Source: Schleiferiaceae bacterium
GTDB lineage: Bacteria > Bacteroidota > Bacteroidia > Flavobacteriales > Schleiferiaceae
Length of the DNA stretch: 5,085 bases
Direction of reading: 5' to 3'
NCBI GenBank assembly: GCA_023260615.1
Contig: JALQUY010000014.1
Span: 9,103-14,187 of the forward strand
Numbering within the stretch: the stretch's first letter is position 1; every line of letters starts with the position of its first letter. The position numbers and the translations under genes were made by a program. Of this stretch, positions 1 through 5,085 are shown in pieces. The notes under the pieces were generated by a model that saw only the letters and a list, made by a program, of their open reading frames with translations, made no database searches and was not told the DNA's origin.

Positions 1-387
1 CGCGTTGCAGGTGCGCACTTCGCGTTCCCAGTCAAAGCTGAAGCCAATTCGGTCCAATTGCTCACGGTAACGGGCAATGTTGGCTTCGGTGGTAATGGCG
101 GGGTGCTGGCCCGTCTGAATGGCGTACTGCTCTGCAGGCAGGCCAAAGGCATCGTAGCCCATGGGATGCAACACGTTAAAGCCGCGGTGGCGCTTGTAGC
201 GCGCTACAATGTCACTGGCAATGTAGCCCAAAGGGTGACCGACGTGCAACCCAGCTCCTGAAGGGTAGGGGAACATGTCGAGCACATAAAATTTGGGTTT
301 TTCGCTTGGGTAAGCGGCCGAAAACGTCTTTTGCGCTTTCCAATAAGCTTGCCATTTGGCGTCCAATTCTGCAGGGCGGTACTCCAT
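1..387 (-). CDS. leuS: Leucyl-tRNA synthetase, N-terminal part (partial, runs off left edge)
   Basis: Cytoplasmic class I aminoacyl-tRNA synthetase that charges tRNA-Leu with leucine using ATP. The 129 visible codons read MEYRPAELDAKWQAYW at the start and contain the Rossmann-fold opening FPYPSGAGLHVGHPLGY at about residues 40-56, with HVGH as the class I HIGH signature. This is followed by HPMGYDAFGLPAEQYA and GFSFDWEREVRTCN, all typical of bacterial LeuS. The gene continues beyond position 1; the full family is around 800-950 residues, so only the start of the catalytic domain is here. I chose the ATG at 387 because homologues start M-[EK]-Y and because a -7 promoter box (393-400) lies just upstream. 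An in-frame ATG at 411 would add MAKRTFAA but lies upstream of that box. Compared with the Flavobacterium protein as I remember it, the short insertion before the RYREQLDRIG stretch is absent. Transcribed divergently from ftsX. Confidence 0.96.
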   Translation of the reverse strand, partial: MEYRPAELDAKWQAYWKAQKTFSAAYPSEKPKFYVLDMFPYPSGAGLHVGHPLGYIASDIVARYKRHRGFNVLHPMGYDAFGLPAEQYAIQTGQHPAITTEANIARYREQLDRIGFSFDWEREVRTCNA

Positions 388-392
388 GGCGG

Positions 393-427
393 CAAAAGTA
401 CGCTTTGCCATGGGAAACCGGGCCAAA
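393..427 (-). promoter_or_regulatory. Bacteroidota-type promoter of leuS
   Basis: On the minus strand, TACTTTTG (positions 400 to 393) matches the Bacteroidota -7 consensus TAnnTTTG exactly. A TTTG at 427-424 could be the -33 element, with a spacer of 23 bp, slightly long. Only CCGCC separates the -7 box from the ATG at 387, so the transcript would start at or within a few bases of the start codon. The placement favours 387 over 411 as the leuS start. The match to consensus is seen; activity is inferred. Confidence 0.6.
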
Positions 428-457
428 TTCGGCCGCAGAAGTACCCCTTCATTTCCC

Positions 458-465
458 TAGATTTG
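458..465 (+). promoter_or_regulatory. Candidate -7 promoter box for the ftsX operon
   Basis: TAGATTTG matches TAnnTTTG exactly and ends 4 bases before the ftsX ATG at 470. With a usual distance from -7 box to start of transcription, RNA would begin at or next to the A of the ATG, giving a leaderless message. No convincing TTTG or TTG -33 element is found about 19-23 bp upstream, so this box is weaker support than those of leuS and queA. It would drive ftsX, DUF3098, uppP and truB together. Confidence 0.45.
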
Positions 466-469
466 CAGT

Positions 470-1354
470 ATGAGCCGTTCCAAAGGGGAAGACCAATTCA
501 ACAAAAAACGCCTGCGGTATTCCTACCTCTCGGTGGTGGTGAGCATTGGCCTGGTTCTTTTCGTCCTTGGCGTAATGATGACGCTCTTGTATCAGGCGAA
601 AACCGTGACGCAGGAGCTCAAGGAGAACTTCACGTTCACGCTCTTCCTCAAGCCAGAAGCCACAACGGAGCAACGCGAAGCTCTTCAGGCTACGTGGGCC
701 ATGGCTCCAGAAGTGCGCCAGATCAACTTTGTGAGCAAGGAAGATGCTGCTAAAAAATTCCAGGAGGAATTGGGCGAAGACTTTGTGGACTTCCTGGGCT
801 ACAACCCATTGAGCGATGCACTTGACCTCAAACTCAACGCCGACTTTGTGACCCCGACCGTTTTAGACGATCTCAAAAACCGCTTGCTCAAAGAAGAGGC
901 CGTGGACGATTTGGTCTACGACCGAGATTTGATTTCCATCATCAACAAAAACATCGGGCGCATCACGTCCGCCATGCTGGGGGCCGCCCTCATTTTGCTT
1001 CTCGTGTCCATGGCTTTGATTAACAGCTCCATTCGTCTAGCCATTTACGCGCGGCGCTTTTCCATCAAAACCATGCAACTCGTGGGTGCTACCAAGGCGT
1101 TTATCCACCGTCCGTTCTTGGCACAAGGTCTAAAGCTTGGCGCTTTGGGTGCCGCCTTTGCCGCGGTGCTCCTTGCCCTCCTTTTTCAAGTCATTCGTCA
1201 GGTCTACCCTGAACTTGCCGCTTCACTTCCGTGGTCCCTTTGGTCGCTAGAAGTACTGGGCATGCTCGGCGTAGGCCTTCTCCTTACCGCGGGCAGTACG
1301 GCCTTAGCTGTGCGTCGCTACCTCGCGCTCAAAACCAATCAACTCTACGAATAA
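470..1354 (+). CDS. ftsX: Cell division protein FtsX (ABC transporter-like permease subunit)
   Basis: FtsX is the inner-membrane partner of the ATPase FtsE; the pair is known to control peptidoglycan hydrolases at the division site. The 294-residue product has the family layout. A short basic cytoplasmic N-terminus is followed by a first membrane segment at about 19-41 and an extracytoplasmic domain at about 42-165. Three further membrane segments lie near 167-188, 220-243 and 259-282. The loop after segment 2, INSSIRLAIYARRFSIKTMQLVGATKAFIHRPFLAQG in two parts (about 184-200 and 201-220), is the hallmark FtsX/MacB-type coupling region, with the LVGAT motif at 204-208. ftsE is not adjacent, which is common in Bacteroidota. 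The gene begins the operon, and its TAA shares one base with the ATG of the next gene. No Shine-Dalgarno sequence is present; the -7 box lies directly upstream. The start agrees with homologues. Confidence 0.95.
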   Translation: MSRSKGEDQFNKKRLRYSYLSVVVSIGLVLFVLGVMMTLLYQAKTVTQELKENFTFTLFLKPEATTEQREALQATWAMAPEVRQINFVSKEDAAKKFQEELGEDFVDFLGYNPLSDALDLKLNADFVTPTVLDDLKNRLLKEEAVDDLVYDRDLISIINKNIGRITSAMLGAALILLLVSMALINSSIRLAIYARRFSIKTMQLVGATKAFIHRPFLAQGLKLGALGAAFAAVLLALLFQVIRQVYPELAASLPWSLWSLEVLGMLGVGLLLTAGSTALAVRRYLALKTNQLYE

Positions 1355-1581
1355 TGTCCAAGAACACCTTCCTCTTCGACAAGACCAATTATGTTCTTTT
1401 TGCCATCGGCTTGGCGTTCATCGCCCTGGGCTTTGCCCTTATGTCAGGTGGTGGTTCCGAAGATCCCACCGTGTACAACGAAGAACTCTTCAATGCACAG
1501 CGCATCACATGGGCGCCATTGTTGATTGTCGTGGGATTTGTCGTTGAAGTCTTCGCTATTTTGCGCCGTCCTAAAGCATGA
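1354..1581 (+). CDS. DUF3098 family small membrane protein
   Basis: A 75-residue protein of unknown function, recognised as the DUF3098 family found in Bacteroidota next to ftsX. It has two hydrophobic segments, about residues 13-31 (YVLFAIGLAFIALGFALM) and 54-70 (APLLIVVGFVVEVFAIL). They are joined by a short polar loop containing SGGGSEDPTVYNEELFNAQR, and the protein ends in a basic RRPKA. The topology looks like a hairpin in the inner membrane. The start codon overlaps the ftsX stop (TAATG) and its own TGA overlaps the uppP start (ATGA), so it is probably translationally coupled to both. An in-frame GTG at 1231 would extend it deep into ftsX in another frame and is rejected. Family assignment is from recall of sequence and context; a role with FtsX or UppP in envelope growth is inference only. 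Confidence 0.88.
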   Translation: MSKNTFLFDKTNYVLFAIGLAFIALGFALMSGGGSEDPTVYNEELFNAQRITWAPLLIVVGFVVEVFAILRRPKA

Positions 1582-2384
1582 ACGCCGATCTCTGGAACGC
1601 CATTATCCTGGGCATTCTCCAGGGTTTGACCGAATTCTTGCCCGTATCTTCTTCGGGCCATTTAGAGCTTGGGCGCACCTTGCTCCAGAGCAATTGGGAT
1701 GCTAGCAGCAACATGATGTTCACGGTCACGGTACACGGGGCAACGGCACTGGCGACCATAGTGACGTTTCAGAAGGACATTTTCGGCATCATTCGTGGTT
1801 TCTTCAAGGGAAATACAGAAGAGCGAAAGTTTGCCATTGCGCTCGTCATTTCTATGATTCCCGCAGCAATCGTGGGTTTGCTCTTCAACGATATCATTGA
1901 AATGCTCTTTGCTGGCAACATTTTCATGGTCGCCGTCATGCTCATCATCACGGGATTGCTGCTTTTTCTAGCGGATCGGGCCAAAAAAACCCATAAAAAA
2001 GTAACGTACATGGATGCGTTGGTCGTAGGAATTGCTCAGGCTATTGCCATCCTTCCTGGGATTAGCCGTTCAGGTGCGACGATTAGTACGTCGGTGCTAT
2101 TGGGTATTGACCGAGAGCAGGCTGCACGCTTCAGCTTCCTCATGGTTGTTCCATTGATTTTGGGCAAAATGATTTTGGATACGCGGGATTTGCTTTCTAT
2201 GTCCCAGGCCGAACAAGACCAGCATTTACTTCCTCTATTGGTTGGATTTATCGCCGCCTTTATCACGGGTTTGTGGGCCTGTAAGCTCATGATTGCTTTG
2301 GTGAAAAAAGCCAAACTCTCGGGCTTTGCCATCTACTGTTTCGTGGTAGGGGGTGTGGCGAGCGTTTGGATGCTCTTCCTCTAA
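1578..2384 (+). CDS. uppP: Undecaprenyl-diphosphatase UppP (BacA family)
   Basis: Integral membrane phosphatase that converts undecaprenyl diphosphate to undecaprenyl phosphate, regenerating the lipid carrier for peptidoglycan and other surface glycans; the family also gives bacitracin resistance when abundant. The 268-residue length is normal. The first signature is QGLTEFLPVSSSGHLELG at residues 15-32, including the (E/Q)xxxE motif (Q15, E19), the SSSG run and H28. The second is LPGISRSGAT at 159-168 with Arg164, the conserved PGxSRSxxT motif. Several hydrophobic segments span the chain, for example about 85-103, 115-132, 185-199, 217-240 and 249-268. The ATG at 1578 overlaps the preceding TGA by 4 bp, and the stop shares one base with the truB ATG. 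The first motif position is Gln rather than the Glu of E. coli, a known family variant. Confidence 0.96.
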   Translation: MNADLWNAIILGILQGLTEFLPVSSSGHLELGRTLLQSNWDASSNMMFTVTVHGATALATIVTFQKDIFGIIRGFFKGNTEERKFAIALVISMIPAAIVGLLFNDIIEMLFAGNIFMVAVMLIITGLLLFLADRAKKTHKKVTYMDALVVGIAQAIAILPGISRSGATISTSVLLGIDREQAARFSFLMVVPLILGKMILDTRDLLSMSQAEQDQHLLPLLVGFIAAFITGLWACKLMIALVKKAKLSGFAIYCFVVGGVASVWMLFL

Positions 2385-3112
2385 TGAATGTTCCTAGCCT
2401 CGAGGCACTTCGTGAAGAAGGCTGGGTCATTCCCATTCACAAGCCACTGACCTGGACGTCCTTTGACGTAGTAGCTAAAGTGCGCAATGCGCTCAAAAAG
2501 CACTACGGTGTCAAAGTGAAAATTGGCCATGCGGGGACCTTAGATCCTTTGGCCTCAGGCGTGCTCGTTCTCTGCGTGGGCAAAGCGACTAAGACCATTG
2601 AGTCCTGGATGGGCGGAGAAAAGGGCTACAAAGCATCTATCACGTTTGGAGCTACCACTCCGAGCTACGATGCAGAGACGGAGGAAGAGCCCTCTGGAAT
2701 CCCCCTCCCCGATTATACGCCTGCCCTCTGGGCTTCGATAGCAAATGCCTTTACAGGAGACATTCAGCAAGTCCCGCCTATTTTTAGTGCCATTCGGGTC
2801 GATGGAAAGCGGGCCTATGCGGAAGCGCGCAAGGGAAAAGACCTCCAGCTTCCCGCTCGACCTGTGACCATACATTCGCTTGAACTCCTTGAGCGGAGCG
2901 GTACCACCTGGGTCGTTCAGGTGCAATGCGGGAAGGGCACCTACATCCGGAGTTTAGCGCATGATATGGGCGCCTTTTTGGGCTGTGGCGCGTACCTCTC
3001 GGGATTGGAGCGTACCCAAGTAGGACGGCTAAAGACCGCGGATTGCTTTACGGTGGAAGAAATTTTAGACCGACTAAAATCGGCACCTAGTCCAGAAGCA
3101 GCAGGGGATTGA
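2384..3112 (+). CDS. truB: tRNA pseudouridine(55) synthase TruB
   Basis: Cytoplasmic enzyme that isomerises U55 in the T loop of most elongator tRNAs to pseudouridine. The 242-residue product carries the TruB catalytic motif GHAGTLDPLASGVLVL at about 48-63 with the nucleophile Asp54. It also has GYKA with Tyr82, PPIFSAIRVDGKRAY at 131-145, and KGTYIRSLAHDMG at 184-196, the motif holding the conserved Arg189. It is short at the C-terminus, with no extended PUA domain, ending soon after FTVEEILDRL, as is common in Bacteroidota versions. The ATG at 2384 overlaps the uppP stop (TAATG). A TTG at 2366 in the same frame lies inside uppP and is not needed. Last gene of the overlapping operon; the next gene has its own promoter after 72 bp, though read-through is possible because no terminator hairpin is evident. 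Confidence 0.96.
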   Translation: MNVPSLEALREEGWVIPIHKPLTWTSFDVVAKVRNALKKHYGVKVKIGHAGTLDPLASGVLVLCVGKATKTIESWMGGEKGYKASITFGATTPSYDAETEEEPSGIPLPDYTPALWASIANAFTGDIQQVPPIFSAIRVDGKRAYAEARKGKDLQLPARPVTIHSLELLERSGTTWVVQVQCGKGTYIRSLAHDMGAFLGCGAYLSGLERTQVGRLKTADCFTVEEILDRLKSAPSPEAAGD

Positions 3113-3146
3113 GGAATTCTTGGCCGGGTAAGATTCGGATTGGGAC

Positions 3147-3178
3147 TTGACAACCCCCCTCCCAAAAAAGTATCTTTG
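3147..3178 (+). promoter_or_regulatory. Bacteroidota-type promoter of queA
   Basis: A TTG at 3147-3149 (preceded by C, so one mismatch to TTTG) lies 21 bp before TATCTTTG at 3171-3178, an exact TAnnTTTG -7 box. Six bases, CCGCCT, separate the box from the ATG at 3185, so the message would have at most a few bases of leader. This is the best-formed promoter in the window. It sits in the only sizeable gap between same-strand genes (3113-3184), suggesting queA can be expressed independently of the ftsX-truB operon. Confidence 0.65.
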
Positions 3179-3184
3179 CCGCCT

Positions 3185-4240
3185 ATGAAAATGAAGCTCT
3201 CTCATTTTGCGTATGATTTGCCAGAGTCGCAAATCGCGCAATACCCCACCGAGTACCGCGATGATGCTCGAATGATGGTGGTCCATCGCGAAACCGGTCA
3301 AGTGGAGCACAAGCACTTCAGAGACATCTTGGATTACTTCGACGAGGGCGACCTCATGGTCATGAATAACACCAAGGTCTTCCCCGCCCGCATGTGGGGC
3401 AACAAGGAAAAGACAGGCGCTCTGATTGAAGTGTTCTTGCTCCGCGAATTAAATGCAGAGAGCCGCCTTTGGGATGTCTTGGTAGATCCCGCCCGCAAAA
3501 TCCGCATTGGCAACAAGCTCTATTTTGGCGATGACGATTCGTTGGTGGCGGAAGTCATTGACAATACTACTTCACGTGGCCGAACGCTCCGCTTCCTCTA
3601 CGACGGCAGCTACGAAGAGTTCCGTCAAAAGTTGAAGGAAATGGGCGAGACCCCCTTGCCCAACTACGTCCAGCGCCCGCTTGAACCGGAGGATGCGGAC
3701 CGCTACCAAAGCATCTTCGCCAAGGTAGAAGGCGCCGTGGCTGCCCCTGTGGCTTCTTTGCACTTCAGCAAGCACTTGCTCAAGCGCATGGAGATCAAAG
3801 GCATTGAAACGGCTGAGATGACCATGCACGTGGGTCTTGGAACCTTCCGCCTGGTCGAGGTCGAAGACCTTTCCAAGCATAAAATGGAATCTGAGCAGTT
3901 CTGGCTCTACGACGATACAGCGGACAAGATTAACCAAGCCAAGGCCAATAAGAAGCGTGTGGTGGCTGTAGGCACCTCGGTGATTCGCTCCATGGAAAGC
4001 TCAACCATCACGGACAATCGCGTGAAGCCCACGAATGGTTGGACGAGCAAGTTCATCTTCCCGCCCTACGAGTTCACGACAGCGGATGCGCTCATCACCA
4101 ACTTCCACGGCCCTCAAAGCACCATGCTCATGTTGACCAGCGCTTTTGCGGGACACGACTTAACCATGGACATCTACAACTTGGCTGTGAAGGAAGGCTA
4201 CCGCTTCCTGTGCTACGGCGATGCGCTGTTGATTATCTAA
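3185..4240 (+). CDS. queA: S-adenosylmethionine:tRNA ribosyltransferase-isomerase QueA
   Basis: Transfers and isomerises the ribosyl moiety of S-adenosylmethionine onto 7-aminomethyl-7-deazaguanine at position 34 of tRNAs with GUN anticodons, making epoxyqueuosine in the queuosine pathway. The 351-residue product matches the family along its whole length: YPTEYRDDARMMVVHR (20-35), NNTKVFPARMWGNKEKTGA (61-79), LWDVLVDPARKIRIGNKLYF (95-114), GETPLPNYV (154-162), EGAVAAPVASLHFSKHL (182-198), MHVGLGTFR (214-222), VGTSVIRSMESS (262-273), ITNFHGPQSTM (304-314) and YRFLCYGDALLI (339-350). Two normally strict motifs deviate: AAPTAGLHF is AAPVASLHF, and NFHLPxST is NFHGPQST. Homologues start MKLS, so the second ATG at 3191 is an alternative start. 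The -7 box at 3171-3178 excludes the upstream TTG at 3140. Ends at the shared terminator. Confidence 0.95.
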   Translation: MKMKLSHFAYDLPESQIAQYPTEYRDDARMMVVHRETGQVEHKHFRDILDYFDEGDLMVMNNTKVFPARMWGNKEKTGALIEVFLLRELNAESRLWDVLVDPARKIRIGNKLYFGDDDSLVAEVIDNTTSRGRTLRFLYDGSYEEFRQKLKEMGETPLPNYVQRPLEPEDADRYQSIFAKVEGAVAAPVASLHFSKHLLKRMEIKGIETAEMTMHVGLGTFRLVEVEDLSKHKMESEQFWLYDDTADKINQAKANKKRVVAVGTSVIRSMESSTITDNRVKPTNGWTSKFIFPPYEFTTADALITNFHGPQSTMLMLTSAFAGHDLTMDIYNLAVKEGYRFLCYGDALLII

Positions 4241-4258
4241 AAGACGGAGAACGCTCCC

Positions 4259-4290
4259 AAAAAGAAGCCCGGCATCTGCCGGGCTTTTTC
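4259..4290. terminator. Bidirectional rho-independent terminator between convergent genes
   Basis: AAGCCCGGC (4265-4273) pairs perfectly with GCCGGGCTT (4278-4286) around the loop ATCT. A T5 run (4285-4289) follows on the plus strand, and A5 (4259-4263) precedes it, giving T5 on the minus strand. The element starts about 20 bp after the queA stop and lies about 40 bp past the stop of the minus-strand gene ending at 4330, so it can terminate both. The remaining gap sequence (4291-4329) shows no further feature. Confidence 0.85.
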
Positions 4291-4329
4291 ATTTCTTAAA
4301 CGTTTGGAGGGGGATAGGATCGGAGTCGC

Positions 4330-5085
4330 TTAACGACGTCGGCGGCGGCGCTTGCTGCTGCGGCGCTTCTTGCTCTTGCTCGTCGAAGCCTTGGTGTTGG
4401 AGGCCCCCTGAATGATGCTTTCGCCAAAGAGGTAGCTCAGTTTGAAGCCTAGCAATCCTCCCAAGGTGGGGTATTTCACGTTGTCGATATAGATCTGAGT
4501 GACTACGTCCCCGGTAAGCGGATCGATGATCTGAGAAAGAGAGGGCTGGTCCCAATTAATGTGGCGCTGTGAGATGCCCGCATAGACGTCCAACATGATT
4601 TGCTCCGATGGACGCCCTTGGAAGCCAAACACTAAGCCGATATCTGTAAAGCGCTTCGTGGCACGCACGGTGCTTTGGTTGACATCGAAGCCTTTAGAGT
4701 AGGGGCGGTAGTTGTAATTAAAGCCTAGGTAGTACCCGTCATTGAAGGCGTTGCCTTCTGGAAAGATCTTCAAAGAGGCGTAATGGCTCAAATTGATCAG
4801 ATTCTTATCCGCCAAGGCATAAAAGTCGTCGTAGGCATAGAGCAACTCGTCCAACGTGTTGGTGGTCGTGATGCCCAATCCTGCTTCTGCCGTGATGAAT
4901 TCGTTGAACTTCAATTCGTAGCCCAGTGGCATCTCACCGATGAAGAAAGGGAGGAAATTGTACTTAATAGCTTGGTTGTAGCGCGAGTTGGTACTGCTTT
5001 TGCTACCACTTACCCCGTAGACCTCTCCGGTTTCTACGTTGCGCTTCTTCACAACTACGGTCTGGCCAAAGGCCGCGCCCGCACT
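4330..5085 (-). CDS. Secreted, probable outer-membrane beta-barrel protein with poly-basic C-terminus (partial, N-terminus beyond right edge)
   Basis: No specific family recognised. The frame is open to the window edge; 251 residues are visible. The first residues, SAGAAFGQTVVV, look like the end of a signal peptide with cleavage after AFGQ, a common Bacteroidota form, so the true start probably lies within about 20 codons outside the window. The GTG at 5052 is not a credible start. The body alternates polar and hydrophobic or aromatic residues in strand-length blocks separated by polar turns: KYNFLPFFIG, FITAEAGLGITTT, SHYASLKIFPE, GYYLGFNYNYRPY, DIGLVFGFQGRP, IMLDVYAGIS and LGGLLGFKLSYLFGE. 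This suggests a small barrel of about eight strands in the outer membrane. After the last strand comes a low-complexity linker and a tail of 16 residues, SKSKKRRSSKRRRRRR, with 12 Lys/Arg. Convergent with queA, so probably a separate unit. Function unknown. Confidence 0.8.
   Translation of the reverse strand, partial: SAGAAFGQTVVVKKRNVETGEVYGVSGSKSSTNSRYNQAIKYNFLPFFIGEMPLGYELKFNEFITAEAGLGITTTNTLDELLYAYDDFYALADKNLINLSHYASLKIFPEGNAFNDGYYLGFNYNYRPYSKGFDVNQSTVRATKRFTDIGLVFGFQGRPSEQIMLDVYAGISQRHINWDQPSLSQIIDPLTGDVVTQIYIDNVKYPTLGGLLGFKLSYLFGESIIQGASNTKASTSKSKKRRSSKRRRRRR

Noticed and set aside
388..411. Upstream in-frame ATG at 411 as the leuS start
   Set aside because: It adds MAKRTFAA, not seen in the homologues I recall, and it lies upstream of the exact -7 box at 393-400, so a transcript from that promoter could not include it.
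331..753. Plus-strand open frame across the leuS-ftsX divide
   Set aside because: It runs antisense to leuS and out of frame with ftsX, has low-complexity shadow composition and no family resemblance; both underlying genes are firmly identified.
1231..1353. GTG-initiated extension of the DUF3098 gene
   Set aside because: It overlaps ftsX in another frame for more than 120 bases and encodes Arg/Ser-rich shadow sequence; the ATG at 1354 in a TAATG junction fits the operon.
1557..1563. TATTTTG near the end of DUF3098 as an internal promoter box for uppP
   Set aside because: It is one base short of TAnnTTTG and has no clear -33 partner; the 4-bp overlap already explains uppP expression.
3113..3170. 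Possible terminator or riboswitch in the truB-queA spacer (for example a pre-queuosine leader)
   Set aside because: There is no stable hairpin with a T tract, and the space before the -7 box cannot be part of the queA transcript; the predicted leader is too short for a riboswitch.
3140..3184. TTG start at 3140 for queA, adding 15 residues
   Set aside because: The extension contains the promoter (TTG at 3147, -7 box at 3171-3178) and has no counterpart in QueA proteins, which begin MKLS.
3572..3937. Minus-strand open frame of 121 codons inside queA
   Set aside because: It is antisense to strongly conserved QueA sequence and shows only mirror-strand composition.
4289..4555. Minus-strand open frame overlapping the barrel gene and the terminator
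   Set aside because: It is a frame-shifted shadow of the barrel gene on the same strand, rich in Gln, Pro and His from the repetitive Arg/Ser codons, and enters the terminator region.

Overview
The window is a stretch of ordinary core chromosome from a member of the Bacteroidota, probably a Flavobacteriales-like lineage with moderate GC. Three things point there. The gene order ftsX, DUF3098, uppP, truB, queA beside a divergent leuS is typical of that phylum. The protein sequences match Bacteroidota versions. Each gene that would need its own promoter has a Bacteroidota-type -7 box (TAnnTTTG). No mobile element, CRISPR array, phage gene, tRNA or rRNA was seen.

Layout. Positions 1-387 on the minus strand hold the first 129 codons of leuS (leucyl-tRNA synthetase), which runs off the left edge. 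An 82-bp divergent promoter region (388-469) follows. From 470 to 3112 on the plus strand is a tightly packed operon: ftsX (cell-division ABC transporter-like membrane subunit), a 75-residue DUF3098 membrane protein, uppP (undecaprenyl-diphosphatase) and truB (tRNA pseudouridine-55 synthase). All three junctions overlap by 1-4 bp (TAATG, ATGA, TAATG), so translational coupling is likely. A 72-bp spacer contains a good promoter for queA (3185-4240, last committed modification step before epoxyqueuosine reduction). A symmetric hairpin flanked by A5 and T5 tracts (about 4259-4290) ends queA and also the convergent minus-strand gene at 4330-5085. That last gene is a secreted, probably outer-membrane beta-barrel protein. 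It is cut by the right window edge just inside its signal peptide and ends in a striking Lys/Arg/Ser tail.

Together the plus-strand genes serve growth and envelope building: FtsX and UppP act in peptidoglycan remodelling and lipid-carrier recycling, while TruB, QueA and LeuS act on tRNA. I see no clear new biological system. The points worth a second look are the apparently leaderless or near-leaderless promoters of leuS, ftsX and queA, the uncharacterised DUF3098 protein locked between ftsX and uppP, the poly-arginine tail of the last protein, and unusual substitutions in otherwise invariant QueA motifs.
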